A stretch of DNA of 64,000 nucleotides from UBA4466 sp963925035. Its GTDB lineage: Bacteria > Bacteroidota > Bacteroidia > Flavobacteriales_D > Crocinitomicaceae. Location: contig CAWUSK010000001.1 of assembly GCA_963925035.1 (NCBI GenBank), positions 31,741 through 95,740 of the forward strand, given 5' to 3'. The notes under the pieces were generated by a model. It saw only the letters and a program-made list of their open reading frames with translations, made no database searches and was not told the DNA's origin. How positions within the stretch are numbered: the first letter of the stretch is position 1; every line of letters begins with the position of its first letter. The position numbers and the translations under genes were made by a program. This document shows, piece after piece, positions 8,017-16,594 of this stretch.

Positions 8017-11000
8017 ATGAATCTTAAGGAAATCAGTGCTTCCTTTTCCAAATTAAAGCAAATTGATTCTACTTCGAATCAACTGCAACTTATTGGAACT
8101 AAATTAAAATGGTCTGGACTTGTGGGTTCATCTCGTGCTTTATGTGCATCAGCAGTTATCCAACAAACTCCTGGAAATCATATTTTTATTCTCGATGATA
8201 AAGAACAAGCGGCTTACTTCTTAAATGATTTAGAAGGACTGCACGCTGATAATCCAAATGTCTTATTTTATCCTGCATCTTATCGTGTTCCTTATGAATC
8301 AGAGAAAACCGATAACGGAAATGTCGTTGCACGAGCTGAAGTTTTAGAGCGTGTTTCAAAAGGCAATAATACATGGATTGTAACCTATCCTCAAGCGCTT
8401 TTTGAAAAAATTCCTTCTGAAAAAAACTTAGTTAAAAGCACATTGAAAGTTGAAGTTGGCAAATCATATTCCATCGATTTTATCAATGAAACATTACTAG
8501 AAGTTGGGTTTGATAGAGTTGATTTCGTTTATGAACCAGGGCAGTTTTCCATACGTGGGGGGATTATCGATGTTTTTTCATTTGCGAACGATCATCCTTA
8601 TCGAATTGAATTTTTTGGAGATGATGTAGAAAGCATTCGAACATTTGATGCGAGTACGCAGTTGTCGGTAAATAAACACCAACATTTCAATATTGTCCCG
8701 AATATCCAAGGAAAATTGATTCAAGAAGGAAATGTTTCGCTTTTTGACTTTCTAGGCGAAAATGTCACCGTATGGATTTCTTCAGTTGAACTCACGAAAA
8801 GCAGTATCGACCAAGAATACAAAAAAGCCGTTACGATTTATAATGGGTTAGAAACGCAAACAACGCCAACCATTCCAGCCAATTTATTTCTACATCCGAC
8901 TGACTTAAATGTGAGCTTGGATAAAGCGACCGTAATTGAGTTTGGAGCTGAACATACATTCAAGAATTCAGAGGTAATAGAATTTGACTTCAAACCTCAA
9001 CCGAGTTTCAACAAGAATTTCGACATACTAACACAAGATTTAGTAGCCAGAAAAAATGCTGGATTCACCAATCTTATTTTCTCAAATCAAATTAAACAGT
9101 TGGATCGCTTGTATCAAATTTTTGAAGATACCGAATCAGCTGTTGAATTCTCACCAGTTCACATTGCACTGCACGAAGGATTTATTTCTCCTCAAAATAA
9201 GCTGGTCTGTTACACGGACCATCAATTGTTCGAGCGATACCATCGTTTTAAACTTAAAGAAGGTTTTAGACAAGCAAAACAAGCTTTAACGCTAAAGGAA
9301 TTATATAATTTACAACGTGGTGATTACGTAACACACATCGATCATGGAGTTGGTAAATTTTCAGGATTAGAAACAATTGATGTAAACGGAAAACCGCAAG
9401 AAGCTATTCGATTATTGTATCGCGACAATGATGTTTTATATGTAGGTATTCACTCACTGCATCGAATTTCAAAGTTCACTGGGAAAGATGGCGCTGTTCC
9501 TAAAATGAACAAACTTGGAACACAATCATGGTCTAATTTAAAGAAGAAAACAAAAGCAAAAATCAAGGAATTAGCCTTCGATTTAATTCAATTATATGCG
9601 AAACGAAAAAGTCAACCTGGTTTTGCTTTTCAACCCGACACCTATTTGCAAAATGAGTTGGAGGCATCTTTCATGTACGAAGACACTCCCGATCAATTAA
9701 AAGCGACAATTGCTGTTAAGGAAGACATGGAATCGCACACTCCGATGGATCGTTTGGTTTGTGGTGATGTTGGTTTTGGTAAAACTGAAATTGCAGTGCG
9801 AGCTGCGTTCAAAGCTGCAACAGATGGAAAACAAGTCGCGATTTTAGTCCCAACAACCATTCTTTCGATGCAGCATTACCGCAGTTTTAAAGAAAGATTA
9901 GCGGATTTCCCATGCAGAGTTGATTATATCAATCGCTTTAAATCTACAAAACAAGTAACTGAAACTCTTAAAGATTTAGCTGACGGAAAAATTGATATAC
10001 TTATTGGAACACATGCAATTGCATCTGATCGCGTTAAGTTCAAAAACCTTGGTTTAATGATTATCGATGAAGAACAAAAGTTTGGTGTTTCGGTAAAAGA
10101 TAAATTAAAAACGCTTCGCGCAACGGTTGATACCTTAACCTTAACGGCAACTCCAATTCCGAGAACATTGCAATTTTCGTTGATGGGGGCGCGAGATCTA
10201 AGTATTATCAACACGCCTCCGCCTAACCGTCAGCCTGTACTAACAGAAGTTGTTTCCTTTGACGAAGAAATGATTCGCGATGCAATTTCTTATGAAGTGA
10301 GTCGCGGTGGACAGGTGTTCTTTGTGCACAACCGATTACAAAACATTCAAGAAATTTCAGGAATGATTCAACGTTTATGCCCAGGCGTTAGAGTTGGAAT
10401 TGGACATGGACAAATGGACGGAACAAAGTTGGAGAAAATCATGTTCGATTTTATCAATCACGAATACGATGTTTTGTTGGCAACAACGATTATTGAATCA
10501 GGAATTGACATTTCAAATGCAAATACCATCATCATCAACAATGCGCAGAACTTTGGGTTGAGTGATTTGCACCAATTAAGAGGTCGCGTTGGTCGTTCCA
10601 ATAAAAAAGGTTTCTGTTACCTTATCGCACCGCCGGCAAGTGTTATGACTTCAGAAGCAAGAAAACGCTTGGAAGCTTTGGTTCAATTTTCTGATTTAGG
10701 ATCTGGTTTTAACATCGCGATGAAAGATTTGGATATCCGTGGAGCGGGAAATATGTTGGGTGGCGAACAAAGTGGATTTATTGCAGACATTGGTTTTGAG
10801 ATGTATCAGAAAATCTTAAACGAAGCCATTGACGAATTGCGAGAGGGAGAGTTCAAAGAATTGTTCGAAGATCGAAACAGCGATTCGATGACTTCATTTG
10901 TGAAAGATTGTATCTTGGAAACAGACCTCGAGGTTCGTATTCCAGATGACTATGTAAATAATGTCGCTGAGCGATTGAGCCTTTACCAGCAAATGGATGG

Positions 11001-11358
11001 ATTAAAAACCGAAGCGGAGTTGAGTACATTCGTAGTAGAACTTGCCGATCGATTTGGCCCGATTCCAGAGCCGGTTGAAGAACTTGTTCTATCTTTCCGT
11101 TTACGCTGGTTAGCACAAGATTTGGGAATTGATAAATTGGTGCTTAAGTCGAATAAAATGATTGGCTATTTTATTGCTAATCCGCAATCGAAATTTTACG
11201 AATCACCGGTGTTTACAAAAGTTTTGGATTATATGCAAAAACATCCTTTGGATGCTAAACTCAGCGAAAAAAATGACCGCCTCCGTGTAATTTATTCTAA
11301 TGTGAATTCGTTAACTGAAGCATTCAACCATTTAGACAAAGTATTGAAAGTGGGCTGA
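8017..11358 (+). CDS. mfd: Transcription-repair coupling factor
   Basis: A 1113-residue Mfd, the ATP-driven translocase that removes RNA polymerase stalled at DNA lesions and recruits UvrA. Domain order is the UvrB-like N-terminal region with YPASYRVPYESEKT and FVYEPGQFSIRGGIIDVFSF (1-400), the CarD-like RNA polymerase interaction domain (about 430-520, YVTHIDHGVGKF), helicase motor with Walker A GDVGFGKTE near residue 585 and DEEQ near 685, the second motor domain with QLRGRVGRS, and the C-terminal TRCF domain (from about 960). All parts look intact. It follows fbp by 7 nt. Confidence 0.97.
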   Translation: MNLKEISASFSKLKQIDSTSNQLQLIGTKLKWSGLVGSSRALCASAVIQQTPGNHIFILDDKEQAAYFLNDLEGLHADNPNVLFYPASYRVPYESEKTDNGNVVARAEVLERVSKGNNTWIVTYPQALFEKIPSEKNLVKSTLKVEVGKSYSIDFINETLLEVGFDRVDFVYEPGQFSIRGGIIDVFSFANDHPYRIEFFGDDVESIRTFDASTQLSVNKHQHFNIVPNIQGKLIQEGNVSLFDFLGENVTVWISSVELTKSSIDQEYKKAVTIYNGLETQTTPTIPANLFLHPTDLNVSLDKATVIEFGAEHTFKNSEVIEFDFKPQPSFNKNFDILTQDLVARKNAGFTNLIFSNQIKQLDRLYQIFEDTESAVEFSPVHIALHEGFISPQNKLVCYTDHQLFERYHRFKLKEGFRQAKQALTLKELYNLQRGDYVTHIDHGVGKFSGLETIDVNGKPQEAIRLLYRDNDVLYVGIHSLHRISKFTGKDGAVPKMNKLGTQSWSNLKKKTKAKIKELAFDLIQLYAKRKSQPGFAFQPDTYLQNELEASFMYEDTPDQLKATIAVKEDMESHTPMDRLVCGDVGFGKTEIAVRAAFKAATDGKQVAILVPTTILSMQHYRSFKERLADFPCRVDYINRFKSTKQVTETLKDLADGKIDILIGTHAIASDRVKFKNLGLMIIDEEQKFGVSVKDKLKTLRATVDTLTLTATPIPRTLQFSLMGARDLSIINTPPPNRQPVLTEVVSFDEEMIRDAISYEVSRGGQVFFVHNRLQNIQEISGMIQRLCPGVRVGIGHGQMDGTKLEKIMFDFINHEYDVLLATTIIESGIDISNANTIIINNAQNFGLSDLHQLRGRVGRSNKKGFCYLIAPPASVMTSEARKRLEALVQFSDLGSGFNIAMKDLDIRGAGNMLGGEQSGFIADIGFEMYQKILNEAIDELREGEFKELFEDRNSDSMTSFVKDCILETDLEVRIPDDYVNNVAERLSLYQQMDGLKTEAELSTFVVELADRFGPIPEPVEELVLSFRLRWLAQDLGIDKLVLKSNKMIGYFIANPQSKFYESPVFTKVLDYMQKHPLDAKLSEKNDRLRVIYSNVNSLTEAFNHLDKVLKVG

Positions 11359-11368
11359 TCAATTATCG

Positions 11369-11403
11369 TTGATTTCCCTAACCCGTTCTTTTTCTTAAAT
11401 TTG
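11369..11403 (+). promoter_or_regulatory. Promoter of the glycosyltransferase pair, leaderless geometry
   Basis: TTG at 11369-11371 and TAAATTTG at 11396-11403 (24-nt spacer) precede the ATG at 11408. Only 4 nt (ACTA) separate the -7 box from the ATG, so the transcript would start at or beside the start codon. Confidence 0.65.
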
Positions 11404-11407
11404 ACTA

Positions 11408-12535
11408 ATGCCAAAAACAAAGCGCGCCATAGTTTCTGTAACGAACGATTTATTCACCGATAACCGCGTGAATAAAGTGTGTTTGTTTTTGGTAGATCAA
11501 GGTTACACCGTTACACTTGTTGGTCGCAAACGAAAATCGAGTAGTGCACTTCCTGAACGTCCATACAAAAGTGTTCGTATGAAATTGCTTTTTGAGACAG
11601 GGGCAAAATTTTATGCAGCATACAGTTTCCGTTTGTTCTGGTATTTAATCTTTCACAAAGCAGATGTTTTAGTAGCAAATGATTTAGACACTTTACTAGC
11701 AAATTACCTCGCCAAAAAATTCAAACCTGCAGCAGAATTAGTATACGATTCTCACGAATATTTCACAGAAGTTCCAGAACTAACTTCGCGACCAAAAGTT
11801 CAAAAAATTTGGTTGAAAATCGAACGCCGTATTTTTCCTAAATTGAAAAAATGCTACACCGTTAACTCATCCATTGCAGAAATTTATCACGGGCTATACG
11901 GCAAAGAAATGAAAGTCGTTCGTAACATTTCTCCGCTTTGGAAAAGTGATAATCTCACAGATAAAAAAACGTTAGGTATTCCAGAAAACAAACCGCTAAT
12001 TATTTTGCAAGGAGCTGGAATTAACATCGATCGTGGTGCGGAAGAAGCCGTAGAAGCAATGCAACATATTGATGCTGTTTTAATGATTGTTGGAGATGGT
12101 GATGTTGTTCCAGAGCTTAAAAACAGAGTAAATCGATTGAATTTAGCGGAAAAAGTGTTTTTTTTTGGTAAAAAGCCATACGACGTAATGATGAATTATA
12201 CTGCACACGCAGATTTTGGATTGACACTTGATAAGCCAACCAACTTGAATTATAAATTATCATTACCCAATAAAGTGTTCGATTATTTGCACACTTCGAC
12301 GGTTGTCATTTCAAGTGAAATTAAGGAAGTTGCAGACGTAGTTCGAACGCATAAAATTGGTGAAGTACTTCCCGAAGTAAGTCCGACTTGTATTGCTGAA
12401 AAGATAAATTCATTATTGGCTGACCCCGAAAGAATGAAACATTATAAAGCAAATTGTAAGCTTGCCGCTCAGACGGAAAATTGGGAAAATGAAACAAAAG
12501 TATTGAACGAAATTTACCCGAAAGTTGGAGAATAA
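11408..12535 (+). CDS. Glycosyltransferase, GT4-like
   Basis: A 375-residue GT-B fold glycosyltransferase of the family 4 type. The N-terminal half carries VSVTNDLFTDNRVNKV and DSHEYFTEVPEL. The C-terminal nucleotide-sugar-binding half starts around residue 190 with LIILQGAGINIDRG and includes LSLPNKVFDYLHTSTVV. Members transfer sugars to lipid carriers or glycans for envelope polysaccharides. The acceptor is unknown. It begins with a -7 box 4 nt before the ATG and overlaps the following glycosyltransferase by 11 nt, so the two form an operon. Confidence 0.86.
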   Translation: MPKTKRAIVSVTNDLFTDNRVNKVCLFLVDQGYTVTLVGRKRKSSSALPERPYKSVRMKLLFETGAKFYAAYSFRLFWYLIFHKADVLVANDLDTLLANYLAKKFKPAAELVYDSHEYFTEVPELTSRPKVQKIWLKIERRIFPKLKKCYTVNSSIAEIYHGLYGKEMKVVRNISPLWKSDNLTDKKTLGIPENKPLIILQGAGINIDRGAEEAVEAMQHIDAVLMIVGDGDVVPELKNRVNRLNLAEKVFFFGKKPYDVMMNYTAHADFGLTLDKPTNLNYKLSLPNKVFDYLHTSTVVISSEIKEVADVVRTHKIGEVLPEVSPTCIAEKINSLLADPERMKHYKANCKLAAQTENWENETKVLNEIYPKVGE

Positions 12536-13637
12536 ATTCCTACATATCATTTCTTTGGATGTTCCGTTTCCGGCAGATTATGGAGGGGCAATTGACATCT
12601 ATTATCGCATTCAAGCATTGCATGAATTGGGTTATAAAATCATTTTACACTGTTGGGAATACGGACGTGGAGAACAAGAAAAATTAAAGGAAATTACACA
12701 TGAAACTCATTACTATAAACGCAATAAATCACCCCGATTCATTCTGAATAAACTACCGTTTATTGTCATTAGTCGCCAGTCAGCAAAACTGTTTGAACGG
12801 CTTTTACAAGACAATCACCCCGTTTTATTTGAAGGTATTCACACAACTTTATTACTTGACAATCCGAGATTGAATGAGCGTATGAAGATCGTTCGCATGC
12901 ATAACGTCGAACACGATTATTACACTGCTCTTTCTAAAAAAGCTTCTGGAATTAAAAAACGCTTCTACAAAAGAGAAGCAAAAAAACTCAAGCAATACGA
13001 AGCACAACTCTCTCATGCGAATTGGATTCTTGCCATTCAAGAAAATGACAAAGCACACTTTGAAACGTTTCATAAACATGTGAAATTATTACCTGCGTCG
13101 ATACCTCCAATTTCGATAGTTCCTGTTGCAACCAAAGAAACGTATTGCTTGTTTCATGGAAATTTATCTGTTAAAGAGAATGATTCAGCTGCAAGATGGA
13201 TTATTGAAAATGCATTTTACGATGGATTAAACCTCATCATAGCAGGGAAAAATCCTTCGGAAGAATTGGTGCGATTTACCAAAGAAAAGGGCGTGCAGCT
13301 CGTTCAAAGTCCTTCTGAAGACAAAATGCAACAACTAATTTCTGAAGCGCGTGTGCATTTAATGACCACCGAACAGTCAACAGGAATTAAGTTAAAACTA
13401 ATTAACTCTTTAGCAAGCGGCGGACATGTTTTGGTGAATCCAACAATGGTTGAAGGAACGAACTTAGAATCACTTTGTACCATTTTCAACGATGCTTCTG
13501 ACTGTCAGAAGCAACTTCAAAAATTAATGAAAATACCCGTTAATGTTGAACAGTTACACCAACGATTTGAAGTACTACAATCGCAATTTGACACGTATGA
13601 AAATTGCAAAGTCTTTGATGAAATCTTAGCTAAATAA
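12525..13637 (+). CDS. Glycosyltransferase, second of a pair, TTG start
   Basis: A 370-residue glycosyltransferase-like protein. It opens with LHIISLDVPFPADYGGAIDI, a typical GT4 N-terminal strand and loop, and its C-terminal half has CLFHGNLSVKENDSAARWI and the late GIKLKLINSLASGGHVL donor-site-like block. No ATG precedes this N-terminus, so the start is taken as TTG at 12525, overlapping the end of the upstream gene by 11 nt. Translational coupling is likely. It meets the subtilase gene stop to stop with no gap. The exact glycan is unknown. Confidence 0.82.
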   Translation: MENKFLHIISLDVPFPADYGGAIDIYYRIQALHELGYKIILHCWEYGRGEQEKLKEITHETHYYKRNKSPRFILNKLPFIVISRQSAKLFERLLQDNHPVLFEGIHTTLLLDNPRLNERMKIVRMHNVEHDYYTALSKKASGIKKRFYKREAKKLKQYEAQLSHANWILAIQENDKAHFETFHKHVKLLPASIPPISIVPVATKETYCLFHGNLSVKENDSAARWIIENAFYDGLNLIIAGKNPSEELVRFTKEKGVQLVQSPSEDKMQQLISEARVHLMTTEQSTGIKLKLINSLASGGHVLVNPTMVEGTNLESLCTIFNDASDCQKQLQKLMKIPVNVEQLHQRFEVLQSQFDTYENCKVFDEILAK

Positions 13638-15227
13638 TTACCGTAGTACATTAATTTTCTCGACTCCTGATAACGTTCCGTCTACAGTCATTTCAATAAA
13701 ATAGACACCACTATTTAAAGTTCGAATGTCTAACATACTCATTCCTTGAACAATTTTAGATGATTCTTGAAGAATAACTTGTCCCATCGTACTCACCAAC
13801 TTAACTTCCAACTCTTTACCGTTGACCAATCCTTTAATTGTTAAAAAATCTTTTGTTGGATTTGGAAAAAGCACCACGTTTAAATCACTCATCTCCTGAA
13901 CCGTCGTGGTTGCGGTCAATAAATCGTTTGCAACGCACATGTCTGGAATTCCATAACCCATCTGGCCGTTTGGCATTGTAAATTGACTTGCGCTTTGACG
14001 TATCGCTTTAAAAATATCCATTGGCGTACGACTTGGATGAGCTTGCATTAAACACGCCGTTGCTCCGCACATGATCGGTGATGCGAAAGAAGTTCCGTTA
14101 GCCAAAATCACTTCTCCGGCATCATAAACAACAGCTGCATTTTCACCACGCGCAACAACATCTGGTTTTATTTGTCCATCAGCAGAAGGTCCAACAGAAG
14201 AAAATAGTGCGTAATCTCCATTATTGTTTACCGCCCCAACACATAAAACACTATCAGCATCGCATGGAGTACTAATCGTTGACGGCCCACTGTTTCCAGC
14301 TGCAGCAACGACGGCAATACCTTTAGAAGCTGCAGTGTTCACTCCAATGGCCGCGATTGTCGTTTCCCCGTCTAAATCGAAATAAGCATGATTATCATTC
14401 TGATCGTCAAAATCTACATAGCCTAAGGAAATGTTTGCAATGTCGATCCCTTGTTCGTCACACCGCTCCAAAGCCAATACCAAATTGAACTCTTCTTCTA
14501 TTGTTTCCGTATCTGCATCTTCAGAACGATAGAGTGCAATATCTAAATCTACTGCTGTTCCGTAATAAACTATTGGCGTCGTGTTTTGCGCAACGATGCA
14601 CGAAGAAACTCCTGTTCCATGTGCGCTAAATCCATAAACATTGGTGTTATTATTTACAAAATCAAATGTTTCAATTACCCTGTTATCATTGTAAATTGAA
14701 TCAAAATAATCAATGTTATTCATGTTACTAAATCCCGCATCGATAACACCCAAGTATACACCTTCTCCTTGAAATCCCAAATCGTGCAAACAATCCAGGT
14801 TCAATTGAGTTATTTGTTCGGCAGAAGCACCGTAAGAAATTGCTTTTTCCTGCATGAACTCTTCCTTTTCAATTCTTGAAACGTCTGAAGACTTGATTTC
14901 AACTGTTTTACTTATAAAGCTAAATTGTTGTTTCAATTGATCTTTTGAAATCGATACATCTACCACAGCGGCATTTAACCAGCGGGAAATAGACTTAACT
15001 TTTCCAAATTGAGACAGTTGTTTTACATACTCTGCGTTGACAGGGAAGTCTTTAAAATCAAATGGGATATTGAACTTCGTTCTTCGGTCGATAGAGCGTT
15101 GAGAAAATTGATTCAAAAAAGTTTTTGACGCAGTTCCTTTGTCTTTAAAAAAGATGATACACTGATTTTGTGCAGTACCGCACACATAAAAGAATACCGT
15201 AAAAATGGAGAGTATTACTAGTTTCAT
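13638..15227 (-). CDS. Secreted S8 subtilisin-like protease with type A sorting domain
   Basis: A 529-residue exported serine protease. A signal peptide (ends CGTA before Gln20) is followed by a propeptide-like region to about residue 150. The catalytic triad is visible as D163 (GVIDAGF), H203 (SAHGTGVSS) and S380 (GTSFASPIMCG), with the oxyanion Asn in AAAGNSGPS. The final ~85 residues start VLFPNPTKDFL and form a T9SS type A sorting domain, so the enzyme should reach the surface or medium. It ends stop to stop against the glycosyltransferase gene. Substrate unknown. Confidence 0.92.
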   Translation of the reverse strand: MKLVILSIFTVFFYVCGTAQNQCIIFFKDKGTASKTFLNQFSQRSIDRRTKFNIPFDFKDFPVNAEYVKQLSQFGKVKSISRWLNAAVVDVSISKDQLKQQFSFISKTVEIKSSDVSRIEKEEFMQEKAISYGASAEQITQLNLDCLHDLGFQGEGVYLGVIDAGFSNMNNIDYFDSIYNDNRVIETFDFVNNNTNVYGFSAHGTGVSSCIVAQNTTPIVYYGTAVDLDIALYRSEDADTETIEEEFNLVLALERCDEQGIDIANISLGYVDFDDQNDNHAYFDLDGETTIAAIGVNTAASKGIAVVAAAGNSGPSTISTPCDADSVLCVGAVNNNGDYALFSSVGPSADGQIKPDVVARGENAAVVYDAGEVILANGTSFASPIMCGATACLMQAHPSRTPMDIFKAIRQSASQFTMPNGQMGYGIPDMCVANDLLTATTTVQEMSDLNVVLFPNPTKDFLTIKGLVNGKELEVKLVSTMGQVILQESSKIVQGMSMLDIRTLNSGVYFIEMTVDGTLSGVEKINVLR

Positions 15228-15322
15228 AGGTGTAAAATACTGAGAAATAAAGTGTATAACTACAGATTAAATTTAATGCATACTTATATTGACTCGAAGG
15301 TAGTCTTCAGTGATTTATCTGT

Positions 15323-16582
15323 CTACTTCTCATCTATCTCATTCTCCTTAAAGGCAGAAGGAACGAGGTCCGGAATTACTTTAAGAATCAATGGTAAAAG
15401 CAGCGCTCCTCCCGGCAACATGAAAATAGCCAATGCAGGAACAGATTTTACAATGTCCTTAAACTGTGTTTTGACTAATTCCTTTTCTTCCTTCGTTAAA
15501 TCTTCTGTCGCAGACTTCTTTACTAAATACACCAAATCTTTACTCTGTCTGATTTCGGTACCGAGCCTATCCTTATTTCTCATTAGGATTTTTCCCCATC
15601 GTTTTGATAAACGTGAATACACTTTTTCATACGACGTAGAATTTTTCATGAAGTCCAAATCGTGCTGTGCGTGCAAAAGAAAATTTTCTGTCATTGTCAA
15701 ACTTTCTTCCAGCTCGTCAATAGGGATTTCTAGGTAAACCGTTAAATTGTGAAGGTATTCCAATTCTTCATCCGTTAAGTCTTCATCTGAGACAATCGTT
15801 AAAATTGAAATATCCAGCAAAAATCGTTTTAACAGCCAATGTTCCTTTACAAAATCGGGAATGTCTTCAAATGTTGCGCCCTCCTTAAATTGAGCTTTAA
15901 CTTCATCTCTCGCTTCGTCTTTTAAGTTTGATGATGCTAGAAATATATTGAATAAATTCTTCTCCTTCCCTTCCAAAACACCATCTGCATGAGCGGAAAC
16001 ACTAATTGCTGTTAATGACGCTTTTGCATATGAGGTATAGTTTATAACTAAGGTCGCACCTTCATTTCGATGTTCGAAGTCATCAAACAATATTACATCT
16101 AAATATGAAAACACATTGCTCAACGAATTAATCCACCAGCGATTTTCCAGTAGGTTCAGTTTTATATCAATGCGGTCGGCAAGAATTTTTTCTAATTTCT
16201 CTTCAGGTGATTCTTTGATAAAATATCCAAATACTTTTCGAATAGAACTTGCTTCATGACTTTCGTAAAATGCAATCAATGAGCTCAAGAACTTCTCTTT
16301 TTCGAATACTTCTTTCTTATGGATTTGAGTGTACACGAAAAGCAATGATTCGAACAACAAAAGCTTTAACTTTTCATCCTTTGTCCATTCACTGTCGTTT
16401 AACTCTTTTCCGAAAATTAATTCGTCTGGATAGCCGAAAACAATTCCGCTTTTTGCCAAGGTTAAATGCGTGTGACGCGACTTGGTAATTTCTTTTGGAC
16501 GTTTCTTGTTTAAAGTAATCGTTCCATTCTCCACCAAATGAAGGTATTTATTAATCCAGCCTTTTGCACCTGGTGAAATCAT
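15323..16582 (-). CDS. LETM1-like ribosome-binding-domain protein
   Basis: A 419-residue cytosolic protein, mostly helical and charged. The last ~70 residues contain AIFMLPGGALLLPLILKVIPDLVPSAF, the proline-bearing helical core of the LETM1 domain known from mitochondrial LETM1 and from scattered Bacteroidota proteins. A TerB-like helical block may lie mid-protein (ISVSAHADGVLEGKEKNLFNIF, an Asp/Glu-rich pattern). LETM1 proteins bind ribosomes or affect cation exchange in mitochondria; the bacterial role is not established. It is 12 nt downstream of the lamin-tail gene, so they may share a transcript. Confidence 0.75.
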   Translation of the reverse strand: MISPGAKGWINKYLHLVENGTITLNKKRPKEITKSRHTHLTLAKSGIVFGYPDELIFGKELNDSEWTKDEKLKLLLFESLLFVYTQIHKKEVFEKEKFLSSLIAFYESHEASSIRKVFGYFIKESPEEKLEKILADRIDIKLNLLENRWWINSLSNVFSYLDVILFDDFEHRNEGATLVINYTSYAKASLTAISVSAHADGVLEGKEKNLFNIFLASSNLKDEARDEVKAQFKEGATFEDIPDFVKEHWLLKRFLLDISILTIVSDEDLTDEELEYLHNLTVYLEIPIDELEESLTMTENFLLHAQHDLDFMKNSTSYEKVYSRLSKRWGKILMRNKDRLGTEIRQSKDLVYLVKKSATEDLTKEEKELVKTQFKDIVKSVPALAIFMLPGGALLLPLILKVIPDLVPSAFKENEIDEK

Positions 16583-16594
16583 CTTGTTCTAAAA

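Noticed and set aside
15252..15737. 161-residue forward ORF opposite the LETM1-like gene
   Set aside because: It lies antisense to a well-supported coding region, has low-complexity Ser/Phe-rich sequence and no family features.
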